A stretch of DNA of 64,000 nt, taken from contig JADLCD010000022.1 in the NCBI GenBank assembly GCA_020847395.1, positions 1 to 64,000 on the forward strand, read 5' to 3'. The stretch comes from Chitinophagaceae bacterium. Lineage in GTDB: Bacteria > Bacteroidota > Bacteroidia > Chitinophagales > Chitinophagaceae. Position 1 is the first letter of the stretch; each line of letters starts with the position of its first letter. A program made the translations under genes and the position numbers. Of the stretch, positions 24,750 through 33,519 are shown in pieces. The notes below the pieces were generated by a model, which had not been told where the DNA came from, did not search any database, and was given only the letters and a program-made list of their open reading frames with translations.

Positions 24750-26381
24750 ATGAGAAAAATTCAATGGCTGATTATTTTAGCCGCAATATATTCCTGCAAA
24801 AATAAAACCCATGCAGACCTGCTTATCCATAACGCTAAAGTGTATACTGTTGATAGTTTATTTACCATAACAGAAGCTGTCGCGGTAAAAGATGGTAAAA
24901 TAGCCGCAACCGGAACAAGCAAGGCTATTTTGGAAGCATACACGAGCGATAGTATCGTTGATGCCCAACAACAGGCAATATACCCCGGCTTTATTGACGG
25001 CCATGCACATTTTTACGGTTATGCGTTATCGTTACAGGAAGTTAACCTGGTTGGAACAAAAAGTTGGGAGGAATGCATTGAAAAAATCAAAACGTTTATT
25101 TCAAAAAATAATATACCGGCAGGCAAATGGATTATTGGCAATGGCTGGGACCAGAACGACTGGAAAGTAAAATCATTTCCTGACAAAACATTACTTGATA
25201 AAAATTTCCCTAACAATCCTGTATTATTATCCCGTATAGATGGCCATGCGGCGATTGCCAACCAGCAGGCTTTAGACAAAGCATCCGTAAAAGCCGGAGA
25301 AATTATTAGAGGCGGCATTATTGAAACTAAAGACAAAATGCTCACCGGTATTTTGGTAGATAATGCTATATCAAGAGTGAGCAACATAGTACCGTTGCCG
25401 GATAATGCTACTATAGAAAAAGTATTTCTTGAGGCGCAGCATAATTGTTTTGCTGTTGGACTTACAGGTATTACAGATTGCGGATTGATGAAACAGCAAG
25501 TGGATCAATTAGACAGTTTGCAAAAAGCCGGCAAACTAAAAATGAAACTCACCATTTTATTATCTGATGCGAAAGAAAACTATGATTATTACCTGAAAGC
25601 CGGCATATATAAAACCAGCCTCATGCATATTGCCGGGTTTAAGTTATATGCCGATGGCGCACTTGGTTCAAGAGGAGCGTGTTTATTAAAACCATATAAT
25701 GATAAACCGGGGTGGAGTGGTTTTTTGCTGGATAGCATTTCTCATTATGCACAAGCATTACAAAAAATAATACAATCTCCCTTCCAGGCATGCACACACG
25801 CCATTGGCGACTCCGGCAACAGGATGATACTTCGTCAATATGCTGAAGCCTTGAAAGATAAAAACGACAGGCGCTGGCGTATAGAACATGCGCAGGTGGT
25901 TGATACTGCTGATTTGCACTTTTTTAACCAGTATAATATCATTCCTTCTGTTCAGCCCACACATGCCACATCTGATATGTATTGGGCAGGAGACAGGTTA
26001 GGTAAAGAAAGAATTAAAACAGCGTATGCTTATAAAGATTTGCTGCAGCAAAATGGCTGGTTGGTATTGGGTACAGATTTTCCTGTTGAAGATATAAGCC
26101 CGTTTAAAACCTTTTACGCGGCAGTGGTTAGAAAAGATGCAAGCGGGTATCCGGCGGATGGTTTTGAGATATCGAATTCGTTAACAAGAGAGCAAACCCT
26201 ACGTGGCATGACCATTTGGGCCGCTAAAGGCAGCTTTGAAGAAAAAGAAAAAGGTAGTATTGAAAAAGGAAAGCAGGCTGATTTTATTATTACCAACACG
26301 GATATTATGCACTGTGAACCTTCTGCAATTTTAAAAACCAAAGTAGTGGGTACATATGTAAATGGAGGGCGAGTGTATTAA
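24750..26381 (+). CDS. Lipoprotein amidohydrolase (YtcJ-like)
   Basis: Metal-dependent hydrolase of the amidohydrolase superfamily, subgroup YtcJ. The 543-residue protein has a lipobox (AAIYSC, Cys 16), so it is probably anchored in an envelope membrane. The beta-sandwich start LLIHNAKVYTVDSL is followed by the barrel with metal-binding DGHAHFYG, an HAIGDSGN strand, WRIEHAQVVD and GTDFPVEDISPFKTFYAAV. The C terminus closes the sandwich with KGKQADFIITNTD. No neighbour hints at the substrate. Confidence 0.88.
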   Translation: MRKIQWLIILAAIYSCKNKTHADLLIHNAKVYTVDSLFTITEAVAVKDGKIAATGTSKAILEAYTSDSIVDAQQQAIYPGFIDGHAHFYGYALSLQEVNLVGTKSWEECIEKIKTFISKNNIPAGKWIIGNGWDQNDWKVKSFPDKTLLDKNFPNNPVLLSRIDGHAAIANQQALDKASVKAGEIIRGGIIETKDKMLTGILVDNAISRVSNIVPLPDNATIEKVFLEAQHNCFAVGLTGITDCGLMKQQVDQLDSLQKAGKLKMKLTILLSDAKENYDYYLKAGIYKTSLMHIAGFKLYADGALGSRGACLLKPYNDKPGWSGFLLDSISHYAQALQKIIQSPFQACTHAIGDSGNRMILRQYAEALKDKNDRRWRIEHAQVVDTADLHFFNQYNIIPSVQPTHATSDMYWAGDRLGKERIKTAYAYKDLLQQNGWLVLGTDFPVEDISPFKTFYAAVVRKDASGYPADGFEISNSLTREQTLRGMTIWAAKGSFEEKEKGSIEKGKQADFIITNTDIMHCEPSAILKTKVVGTYVNGGRVY

Positions 26382-26401
26382 AGAAGTAAAGATTCGTAAC
26401 G

Positions 26402-27034
26402 CTATTTTCTAAAATATTTATTAATAGCTTCTACTTTATTATTTACCTGTAATTTTTCGTAGGCATTATAGATATGCGATTTTAATGTGCTAAGACTGAT
26501 GAACATTTTATCAGCAACTTCCTGGTAAGTCATGCCTTCTGCAATATAGCCAAGCATTTCATCTTCTCTTTTAGAGATGCCAAAATCATCTTTCCTGTTT
26601 TTTTGCTTTTCATTTTGCTTAGAAAAAACATTAATCAGCTTGCGGGCAATATCGCTGCTGATAGGCGATCCGCCATGATACACTTCCTTTAATGCTTTTA
26701 TCAATTCATCGGGTGGCGTTGTTTTCATCAGGTAAGATGTAGCGCCAACTTTAAGCGCTTCAAATACTACTTCATCCTGGTCGGCAACAGTAAAAGCAAC
26801 AAACTCTGTACGCTTACATTGTGGTTTTAATTTCGCAATACAATCTACGCCGGATATATCTGGCAAACCTATATCCATCAAAACAACATCAGGCTGAAGC
26901 ATTGGTATAGCCTGCAACGCCTCCAGGCCCGTTTCCGCAGATCCTGAAAAAGTAAATTCCGGGTTGGCTTGAAGCAATTGCGTTAAAAGAGCCTGGAAAT
27001 CTTTTTTATCTTCTACAACAAAAACAGAAATCAT
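26402..27034 (-). CDS. LuxR/NarL-type response regulator
   Basis: Transcription regulator activated by the kinase encoded just upstream. The 210-residue protein has a receiver domain (about 1-120) with acidic pocket VVEDK and phospho-acceptor Asp 54 in VLMDIGLPDISG, and a Lys in YLMKTTPP. The C-terminal LuxR helix-turn-helix (about 148-208) carries SKREDEMLGYIAEGMTYQEV and SLSTLKSHIYNAYEKL. It lies 30 bp downstream of the kinase on the same strand. Confidence 0.93.
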   Translation of the reverse strand: MISVFVVEDKKDFQALLTQLLQANPEFTFSGSAETGLEALQAIPMLQPDVVLMDIGLPDISGVDCIAKLKPQCKRTEFVAFTVADQDEVVFEALKVGATSYLMKTTPPDELIKALKEVYHGGSPISSDIARKLINVFSKQNEKQKNRKDDFGISKREDEMLGYIAEGMTYQEVADKMFISLSTLKSHIYNAYEKLQVNNKVEAINKYFRK

Positions 27035-27064
27035 GTGTACAAACTTTATGGCACTTAAAGCATA

Positions 27065-29038
27065 TTATGCATCATTGAGGGGTACAGATATTCTTACAGA
27101 AAAACCACTATTGTTTTCCAAATGCACCTCTCCGCTCAGCTTAGTGATATTTTCTTCAATATTTCTCAACCCATTTCCATATATCATATTTTCAGGCAAA
27201 CCTAAGCCATTGTCCTGAATGGAAATAATAAACAGGTTTTCCTGTTCTGCGATATCAATATTAATCAATGACGCTTTGGAATATTTTACTGCATTGTTCA
27301 ATACCTCTTTTACCGAATGAAAAATATTTCTTCTCTTATAACCTTCCAGCAAACGATTTTGCTGATTAAGCCGGGATTGAAAATTTAATTGTATACCTGC
27401 GGTTTGTAAAAACGAGGTTGCAAATTTTCTAATATACGCAGTAAGACTTTGAATATTATCGTTGTTGCTGTTCAGGCTCCATACAATTTCATTAATCTGG
27501 TTGTTGATGGATGTTGTATTTTGAAGAATAAGAGAGATAGGTTGGCTTTGATCGTTATTTGCAGCAGCGCTGTTGATCATATTGGCGGCCATATTAAGCG
27601 TGGTTAATGCCGGGCCGATATCATCATGTATTTCTTTGGAAATTCTTTTTCGCTCTTCGTTCTCCGCCAGCATTTTTACATTTGCTTTTTCAATAACGGT
27701 TTGCTGCTCCAAAGTTTTTATTCGTTGAGTTTCTAATAATTTCTTGCGGCGTTGATTCATGTATAGTAATAACCCAATTAATCCAATTAAAAAAGCGGCA
27801 ACAGCAAAACCAATGGTATATAGCCGCTGCATATTAATTTTTTCTTCCTTTTCGGCAATTGTTTTTTCAGCCCGGGCTTGTGTAAGTTTTTCTTCAAGCG
27901 CTGCAAGCGCCAGGCTTTTCTCCTCCATATGTGTTTCGTTTTCAATTTTTCTTGCAGCTTCAATAGAGGCGAAGGCAGCGTCTGTCTTTCCTTCATGCTT
28001 ATTAACTTCATATCTGGTTTCATAGTATTCCAATGCTGAGCTTCCGAGTATTTCTTTAGCTGGCGCGCCTTCTTTTTCAACAATATTCAGAAGCGCCTTT
28101 GCTTTTTCGAAATTATTTAGTTTCACATATACTTTCGCTTTAAGAATATACGGAATGATCTGCATTCTATCCGCTTTTGTTTCTGCCATGCGTTTTTCAA
28201 ACCCGGTATAAAAAAACAAAGCGCTGTCAAATTTGTTTTTATCAAAATAATAATCTCCCATAGATTGACAGATTGTTTCATCGCCCTTGCCATCTAAGGA
28301 ATCCATCATTATTTTATATGCTTTGCTTAATATATTAAAAGCGGCAACCGTATCTTTTAATCCCTTCTCACATAAATAAAAGTACTGGTACATGTGAATT
28401 TCGTTGGCAAGCCTGTTGTCAAATTGTTCCTGGCGAATAAGATCGAGCGCTTTTTGAGCATATAGTTTTGCCTCTTTATAATACGCCTTGTTAATGTAAG
28501 TTCTGCTCAGGTTTGCATACAACATTCTTTTGTATATATCAGGCAGATAAGTCGTGTCTTCTAAAGCTGCTTTGTAATAATATAATGCGCTGTCGGTACC
28601 TACAATTTGCGGTTTTGCTGCAAAAGCCAGATTTAGTTGAGATTTTAACTGAACAATATTATAATGATTGACTACCCAGGCAGCAGAATCAAGACATTTA
28701 TCTCCTTTCTCAAATTCTCCGTAACTGTATAATCGCTGCGCGTAAATATTAAATACCTGGAAGAGATAGATATGGTATTTATTTTTTTTGCAAAATTTAA
28801 TAGCCTCATCTAATACTGTGCGTTCAGTTTTTAAATCGCCTTTTGAGCTGGCATCATCCGCTTTTTTTACAATAACAGCCCATTGTACAGAATCAGACGG
28901 AGTTAACACATCATGCACTTCGTGAGAAAATGAAGATTGTTTTTTGAGCGTGCAGTATGGGAGCGCACAGATGCACAGTATAAAACCGGCTAAAAGTGTT
29001 AAATGGTATGTGCGGTGTATAGTTATATATTGTTTCAT
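27065..29038 (-). CDS. TPR-containing sensor histidine kinase (HisKA_3 type)
   Basis: Membrane sensor kinase partner of the LuxR-type regulator. The 657-residue protein has an N-terminal hydrophobic signal or anchor (about 10-30), a periplasmic block of tetratricopeptide-like repeats (about 60-350), a coiled coil, a transmembrane segment (YTIGFAVAAFLIGLIGLLLY, near 405-425), then the dimerisation and phospho-acceptor helix ENEERKRISKEIHDDIGPAL and an HATPase domain with EVLNNAVKYSKA and NGLGLPENMIYGNGLRNIEE. The layout is that of Bacteroidota TPR kinases. The signal is unknown. Confidence 0.9.
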   Translation of the reverse strand: MKQYITIHRTYHLTLLAGFILCICALPYCTLKKQSSFSHEVHDVLTPSDSVQWAVIVKKADDASSKGDLKTERTVLDEAIKFCKKNKYHIYLFQVFNIYAQRLYSYGEFEKGDKCLDSAAWVVNHYNIVQLKSQLNLAFAAKPQIVGTDSALYYYKAALEDTTYLPDIYKRMLYANLSRTYINKAYYKEAKLYAQKALDLIRQEQFDNRLANEIHMYQYFYLCEKGLKDTVAAFNILSKAYKIMMDSLDGKGDETICQSMGDYYFDKNKFDSALFFYTGFEKRMAETKADRMQIIPYILKAKVYVKLNNFEKAKALLNIVEKEGAPAKEILGSSALEYYETRYEVNKHEGKTDAAFASIEAARKIENETHMEEKSLALAALEEKLTQARAEKTIAEKEEKINMQRLYTIGFAVAAFLIGLIGLLLYMNQRRKKLLETQRIKTLEQQTVIEKANVKMLAENEERKRISKEIHDDIGPALTTLNMAANMINSAAANNDQSQPISLILQNTTSINNQINEIVWSLNSNNDNIQSLTAYIRKFATSFLQTAGIQLNFQSRLNQQNRLLEGYKRRNIFHSVKEVLNNAVKYSKASLINIDIAEQENLFIISIQDNGLGLPENMIYGNGLRNIEENITKLSGEVHLENNSGFSVRISVPLNDA

Positions 29039-29505
29039 TAAAATGGATGAGGCTAAACGGTTTTCAAAATCAGGTGAGATTAATTCACAAGCTATTGTTT
29101 TGCCGGGGAGAAATTAAAATATGATGAAAGAACTGGCAACCGTATTTTCCACACGGAGATTAAACTGGGGCTAGTAATCAAAAATAGTACTTAAGTACTA
29201 TTTTTTTCTTGTTGAGCGCTAATAATTTTGCGGTAGTATATAAAATGATACTAACAGCAAGGTAAGTACACATTATACACAGCCGTTGTTGCCTATAATT
29301 GGTTTTTTATCGGCTTCAGCTATATAAAAAGCAAGGATCAAAAAAGGTATATCTGGCAGATTTAGCCAGTGAGGCCGGAGCGAAACGGATATCAGCAACG
29401 GGTGTGGTATCTCCGATATAGCCCGGCTACTTTTTTAGGGTAAAGTTTATTATCTACAGATGGAAACCCTCGCTCAGCAGCGCTTTCTATTTGCAAAATG
29501 TATTT
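29039..29505. other. Gene-free gap with a perfect palindrome
   Basis: I see no supportable gene. The main landmark is the 26-bp palindrome at 29180-29205. Short frames in 29281-29505 look partly coding but are broken by stops, so a decayed gene is possible. Confidence 0.4.
29180..29205. promoter_or_regulatory. Perfect 26-bp palindrome
   Basis: The half-site AAAAATAGTACTT is followed directly by its reverse complement with no loop. A loop-free dyad fits a dimeric regulator site better than a terminator. It lies about 140 bp upstream of the kinase gene start. Confidence 0.45.
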
Positions 29506-30222
29506 CTATATTCTTTCTACAACAATACGGGTATTGCCCAGGAAAGTGAACCTAACCTGCAGGCTATCCCCTTCTTTGAGATCATTAACCTGTGCTTTTG
29601 TAAGCGGAAGTTTTGACTGTAAGCTACCGCTATACACATCCACATATACAGCATAGGGAGATATTCTCGTTACTACAGCCTCAACAGGTGTATTATGTTT
29701 GAATGCCTGGATGGCTTTTCTGAATTCAGGAATATAATCGTGGGTAAACAACTCCGCGCTGATGCGTCCCGGCTTATCTGTGTGCAGCAACCGGAACTCC
29801 ACAGCCTCATTTAAATGTTCTTCGGATGGAACACGCTCCCACTTTGATAATTCCAGCGGGAAAAAAATATAGCTTGCTCTTTCTTTTATAAACCAGGCAT
29901 TATCCGTTTTTTTCAGGTAACCGATAAAGCGATTATCTGTAGCGGCTTTATCCAGTAAATGCTGCAGCTCATTATTGTATAAAAACTTAAGATTATATGC
30001 AATCATATTGGCGCCACGGTTAACACCCTTAACCAGAAAGCTTACTTCATCGCCTACGCGGTAAACATGCTTCACTTTTTCATGAGCATCACTATCTGCT
30101 TCTTTCTCACTCATGCGGCAGGTAATGGTTTTCTTACGATCGTTGTGCATATAAGCCACCGATACATAATTTTTCTCGTGGTTGATGGAGGTTACTTTAC
30201 CTGTAAATATATCTTTACGCAT
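29506..30222 (-). CDS. S1/OB-fold-like RNA-binding protein, uncharacterised
   Basis: This 238-residue soluble protein is not one I recognise by name. The N terminus (FTGKVTSINHEKNYVSVAYM) looks like a small beta-barrel. The C-terminal 70 residues (FKHNTPVEAVVTRISPYAVY ... GDSLQVRFTFLG, abridged) have the spacing and glycine/valine pattern of an S1 RNA-binding domain. It may bind RNA or ribosomes. It is transcribed toward the kinase gene, with a 467-bp gap between. Confidence 0.5.
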   Translation of the reverse strand: MRKDIFTGKVTSINHEKNYVSVAYMHNDRKKTITCRMSEKEADSDAHEKVKHVYRVGDEVSFLVKGVNRGANMIAYNLKFLYNNELQHLLDKAATDNRFIGYLKKTDNAWFIKERASYIFFPLELSKWERVPSEEHLNEAVEFRLLHTDKPGRISAELFTHDYIPEFRKAIQAFKHNTPVEAVVTRISPYAVYVDVYSGSLQSKLPLTKAQVNDLKEGDSLQVRFTFLGNTRIVVERI

Positions 30223-30389
30223 GTTTGAATTTCGGCGAAGTTGAAGAAAAAGTTGGAGAAAGTAACAATAACAAATTTTTCCTGTGCCGGAAATTTTTTA
30301 TAGATAGCACCGCGGCTCAAAACGATTATTAAAATTATTCCGGGGTTTACATATTCACAGCCAATACGCCACAAATGTTTTTGTTGCAA

Positions 30390-30683
30390 CTACTCCCATT
30401 TAATTGATTTTTTCAATTCATCCAGCGTGATAGTCTCCTCATTTTTCAGAAAACGCATTTGCTCTAACATGAGATAATTTTCCACGTCTTCATTATCAAT
30501 AATAGTAAGAAGCTTTTCTACCTCATCAGGATTCCAGCTTACACGTTGCTTTTTTACAGAAAAATTTTGAGGCTTGATACCCAGCTTTTTAGTAATATAA
30601 TCGTTGCGGCAACCAGATACTTCAATTAAGTCGGAAATATGATTGAGTAGCCTTTTATAATCCAGAACGGTTTGAAGTTGCAT
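30390..30683 (-). CDS. Small putative helix-turn-helix protein
   Basis: This 97-residue protein has an N-terminal helical part resembling a Cro/XRE-type fold (DLIEVSGCRNDYITKKLGIK as helix-turn-helix) and an acidic C-terminal tail. It begins 79 bp downstream of the adenine methyltransferase gene on the same strand. A regulator of the methyltransferase or a phage-type repressor remnant would both fit. Three AT-rich direct repeats precede its start. Function is inference only. Confidence 0.5.
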   Translation of the reverse strand: MQLQTVLDYKRLLNHISDLIEVSGCRNDYITKKLGIKPQNFSVKKQRVSWNPDEVEKLLTIIDNEDVENYLMLEQMRFLKNEETITLDELKKSIKWE

Positions 30684-30730
30684 GATTATAATTATTGTAT
30701 ATGTATATTATAAACAACAAATATTATAAT
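30684..30730 (-). promoter_or_regulatory. AT-rich direct repeats (ATTATAA boxes), possible operator
   Basis: ATTATAAT-like boxes start near 30685, 30706 and 30723 in the gap between the methyltransferase stop and the small HTH gene start. The spacing of about 17-21 bp is near two helical turns, which would allow binding on one face by the encoded regulator. Confidence 0.3.
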
Positions 30731-30762
30731 TGAAATTTATTTTTCAAAGAAGGCTTTTCCTC

Positions 30763-31626
30763 TCACCCAACATCCTCACTCAATATCAGCAACTCTTTAG
30801 AGCTTTTATCTTTGCTCATTCCATATTTCCAGCCGGGTGTAACCATTTTGAACTGGCTATACATCTTTCTTATTTCATCGCAATCGTTGTAAGATAAAAT
30901 CCATTTATTTCTTTTACTTAGTATATCAGCCAGTGCTTCATGGTCAAAGCCTTTATGGGCATCACCCTTGTTTCCATACAAAGTACTTTTTATGAGATAA
31001 GGCGGGTCGAGATATGCAAAATCTAAAGCATGTTTTAAAAGTGATGTTTTAAAATCTGCTTTTGCAATAATTATATTGGGATTATTGAATCTCCTTAATC
31101 GCTCAATAGCTGTTGTAGTAAATCGCGGATGCCCTGGCGACATGCCACCTGATAAAGTAGAACCTGAAAATGAAGAACGATTTAATACATAATAAGCCGC
31201 TGCCCGTTGCAATTTTGTTTTTAAGGTAGTTTGTGTTTGTTGCAGCTTGTAAAATTCATCTTTGGCTAAGGGAAAATATTTTTCTACTTCATCCGCAAGA
31301 CTTCCTGGTTGCCTTAACGCACATTGCCAAAACTCAACCAATGGGTTAAATACGTCATAACCATATACTTTAACACCCTTTGAAGATAAGGCTAACTCAA
31401 TAGACCCACCGCCTATAAAAGGAGAAACAATTGTTTGTATATTGAATGGAAAAAACTGTATAATAAAATCTACTGCCCTTGTTTTACCGCCAGGGTAACG
31501 AAGCAATGGCCGGGATGTAAATAATTCCTGCTCAGCTAATACAGATTCGTAAAAAGGTTTGAACTGTTTTACCTTACCTGAATCCGGTAAAGTTTTATCC
31601 CCTGTAAACTTATTTTCTTTTTCCAT
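30763..31626 (-). CDS. D12-class adenine-specific DNA methyltransferase (Dam-like)
   Basis: Predicted N6-adenine DNA methyltransferase. The 287-residue protein shows the AdoMet-binding RYPGGKTRAVDFI, the FIGGGSIELAL loop and catalytic DPPY in FAYLDPPYLIKSTLYGNKG. The order fits the alpha (D12) class. It has an extended N terminus of about 40 residues before the core. No restriction endonuclease gene is visible on either side, so it may act as an orphan or as a remnant of a restriction-modification pair. Recognition sequence not predictable here. Confidence 0.88.
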   Translation of the reverse strand: MEKENKFTGDKTLPDSGKVKQFKPFYESVLAEQELFTSRPLLRYPGGKTRAVDFIIQFFPFNIQTIVSPFIGGGSIELALSSKGVKVYGYDVFNPLVEFWQCALRQPGSLADEVEKYFPLAKDEFYKLQQTQTTLKTKLQRAAAYYVLNRSSFSGSTLSGGMSPGHPRFTTTAIERLRRFNNPNIIIAKADFKTSLLKHALDFAYLDPPYLIKSTLYGNKGDAHKGFDHEALADILSKRNKWILSYNDCDEIRKMYSQFKMVTPGWKYGMSKDKSSKELLILSEDVG

Positions 31627-31684
31627 ATTTAATCTTCAAAATAACACAGAAAACTAAATTAGGAAAAACTATTCGATACTTATC

Positions 31685-32791
31685 CTACGCAGCCGTACGT
31701 TCCAAATCATTTACCTGCTCACCAGGTTTCTGCCCTAATTGCTTCATAAACTTAAAGTGAGAAGCGATAGCGCCCCTTAATGTAGGAAAATAATTATAAT
31801 ACAACCCAAAGTCTTCACAGGTTTTTGCCACTATTTTACTGATTTCAGGATAGTGCACATGGCTGATGCGTGGAAACAGGTGATGCTCAATCTGGAAATT
31901 CAAGCCACCCACTAACCATGATAATACTTTATTTTTTGAGGCGAAGTCAGCGGTAGTTTTTACCTGGTGTATCGCCCATTCATTTTCTATTCTTTTAGGC
32001 TCAATACCTGCAAAATCAAATTCAGCATGTTCCACTACGTGTGCCAGCTGAAATACCAGGGCTAAGGTTAAACCCAATACAAAGTGCATCACTAAAAAGC
32101 CCAGCAACCATGCCTGCCAGCCCACAACCGCTATGGGAATTACAACAGTAAATGCAACATACAGCGCTTTTGAAATCCAGAACGTTGCGTGTTCTTTAAA
32201 ATCCATCGGCTTAAGCGGAGTAGTGTATACTTTTTTGGTAACGTATTTTATATAGTCTGTAATAAACAACAAAAACAAAGAGGTAAACCCATAAAGGAAG
32301 AACATATAATAATGCTGGTAACGATGGGGTGGATACCATTTTTGAGTAGGGCATTCTCTCATAAACGGTTTGTTGTTTATATCATCATCAATACCATCAA
32401 TATTAGTATATGTATGGTGAACGATATTGTGTTTTAGTTTCCAGAAAAACGCGTTACCGCCGAGCGCGTTCATGGTTAGTCCCATCACATCATTAATCCA
32501 TCCTTTTTTGGAGTAACTGTCATGGCAGGCATCATGCATAATATTAAAACCGATGCTGGCCAAGGTAAAACCAAATAAGCCGCTCAATACCACACCCCAG
32601 AAAATGTTTAATGGTAAAAACAACAATGCGCAATAAATCAATACCGACGCAGGAATAAGTACAAACGTTTTCAGGTACAATTTCCAGTTACCGGTTTTTT
32701 CAATGTTGTTGTCAATAAAGTATTGGTCAACGTTTGCTTTAAGGGCATTGAAAAATACTTTGTTTTTGTTGTTGAAGGTTACTTTATACAT
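31685..32791 (-). CDS. Acyl-lipid/acyl-CoA fatty acid desaturase
   Basis: Membrane di-iron enzyme that inserts a double bond into a fatty acyl chain. The 368-residue protein has the three His boxes HDACHD, HNIVHHTYTN and QIEHHLFPRISH, with the Gln in the third box typical of front-end (delta-5/6-like) desaturases. There are two pairs of hydrophobic segments and no fused cytochrome b5 domain. A -7 box lies about 150 bp upstream, so the mRNA probably has a long leader. Such enzymes adjust membrane fluidity, often with temperature. Confidence 0.92.
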   Translation of the reverse strand: MYKVTFNNKNKVFFNALKANVDQYFIDNNIEKTGNWKLYLKTFVLIPASVLIYCALLFLPLNIFWGVVLSGLFGFTLASIGFNIMHDACHDSYSKKGWINDVMGLTMNALGGNAFFWKLKHNIVHHTYTNIDGIDDDINNKPFMRECPTQKWYPPHRYQHYYMFFLYGFTSLFLLFITDYIKYVTKKVYTTPLKPMDFKEHATFWISKALYVAFTVVIPIAVVGWQAWLLGFLVMHFVLGLTLALVFQLAHVVEHAEFDFAGIEPKRIENEWAIHQVKTTADFASKNKVLSWLVGGLNFQIEHHLFPRISHVHYPEISKIVAKTCEDFGLYYNYFPTLRGAIASHFKFMKQLGQKPGEQVNDLERTAA

Positions 32792-32937
32792 TGCTTGCTG
32801 TTTACCATTGCTATAAAGTTATTTATTATATACAATGGTTATTTTAATAATAACGGAAAATCTCCCGTTTACTGCGCATCACTAAAAATATATTTTCCGG
32901 AAAGGAAAATAGCTGGCAGGTGCAACAAACGGGTGTG

Positions 32938-32945
32938 CAAAGGTA
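32938..32945 (-). promoter_or_regulatory. Bacteroidota -7 box (TACCTTTG) for the desaturase
   Basis: Exact TAnnTTTG match followed by CAC on the minus strand, about 147 bp before ATG 32791. The implied leader contains the dyad TTTTCCGGAAAA-like segment near 32892-32905. Confidence 0.45.
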
Positions 32946-32969
32946 ATCCTTAAAATCCGAAAAATTTGG

Positions 32970-33356
32970 TTAATTCATCTTAAAAGGCACTATCATATCG
33001 AACATGGGTATTTTTACTTCAAACTGCTTTTTGGAAGCCACATTTTCCATGGCATAAGTACCATACATTTTACCCATTTCTGTGCGGAGATTGCAACCGC
33101 TTACATACTGGTATTGTTCGCCGGGATTGATTTGTGGCTGAACGCCTACAACACCTTCACCTTCCACTTCGCGGTGCGTGCCGTTACTGTCAAATATATA
33201 CCAATGCCTGCGCAGCAGCCTAACCGGGAAAGCATTATTATTCTGTAATGTGATGCGGTAAGCAAACATAAATTCACCACTCACAGGGTTGCTGTAATCA
33301 GGCTGGTAGAAAGTTTCAACCGTTACAATTACCCCTTCCGTAACCTTTGATGCCAT
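32970..33356 (-). CDS. apaG: ApaG-family protein
   Basis: A single-domain fibronectin-III-like protein, linked genetically to Co2+ resistance and Mg2+ efflux, with unclear biochemistry. The 128-residue protein matches the family over its length: FMFAYRITLQNNNAFPVRLL, RRHWYIFDSNG, EVEGEGVVGVQPQINPGEQY and MYGTYAMEN. It lies upstream of the desaturase on the same strand and is divergent from icd. Confidence 0.95.
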   Translation of the reverse strand: MASKVTEGVIVTVETFYQPDYSNPVSGEFMFAYRITLQNNNAFPVRLLRRHWYIFDSNGTHREVEGEGVVGVQPQINPGEQYQYVSGCNLRTEMGKMYGTYAMENVASKKQFEVKIPMFDMIVPFKMN

Positions 33357-33450
33357 TGCTGCAATAAAGTTTATGCTAAAAATAGCGAAAAACTACGATA
33401 GCCTAAGGTAAATATCCATAAATTTTACGCTAATGATATCAAAACACGGC

Positions 33451-33458
33451 TACCTTTG
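33451..33458 (+). promoter_or_regulatory. Bacteroidota -7 box (TACCTTTG) for isocitrate dehydrogenase
   Basis: Exact TAnnTTTG match on the plus strand, 61 bp before ATG 33520. Confidence 0.5.
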
Positions 33459-33519
33459 CCGGGCTATCACAACATTTCTTGCCCGTTTTTGTTTAATAAC
33501 CAATTAAATTTTTTTACAA

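Noticed and set aside
30192-30389. Minus-strand frame of 65 codons between the HTH and S1-like genes
   Set aside because: It overlaps the S1-like start, is rich in hydrophobic and aromatic residues and has no family match; probably chance.
29506-31626. Complete restriction-modification system
   Set aside because: The methyltransferase is clear, but neither the 238-residue nor the 97-residue neighbour has nuclease motifs.
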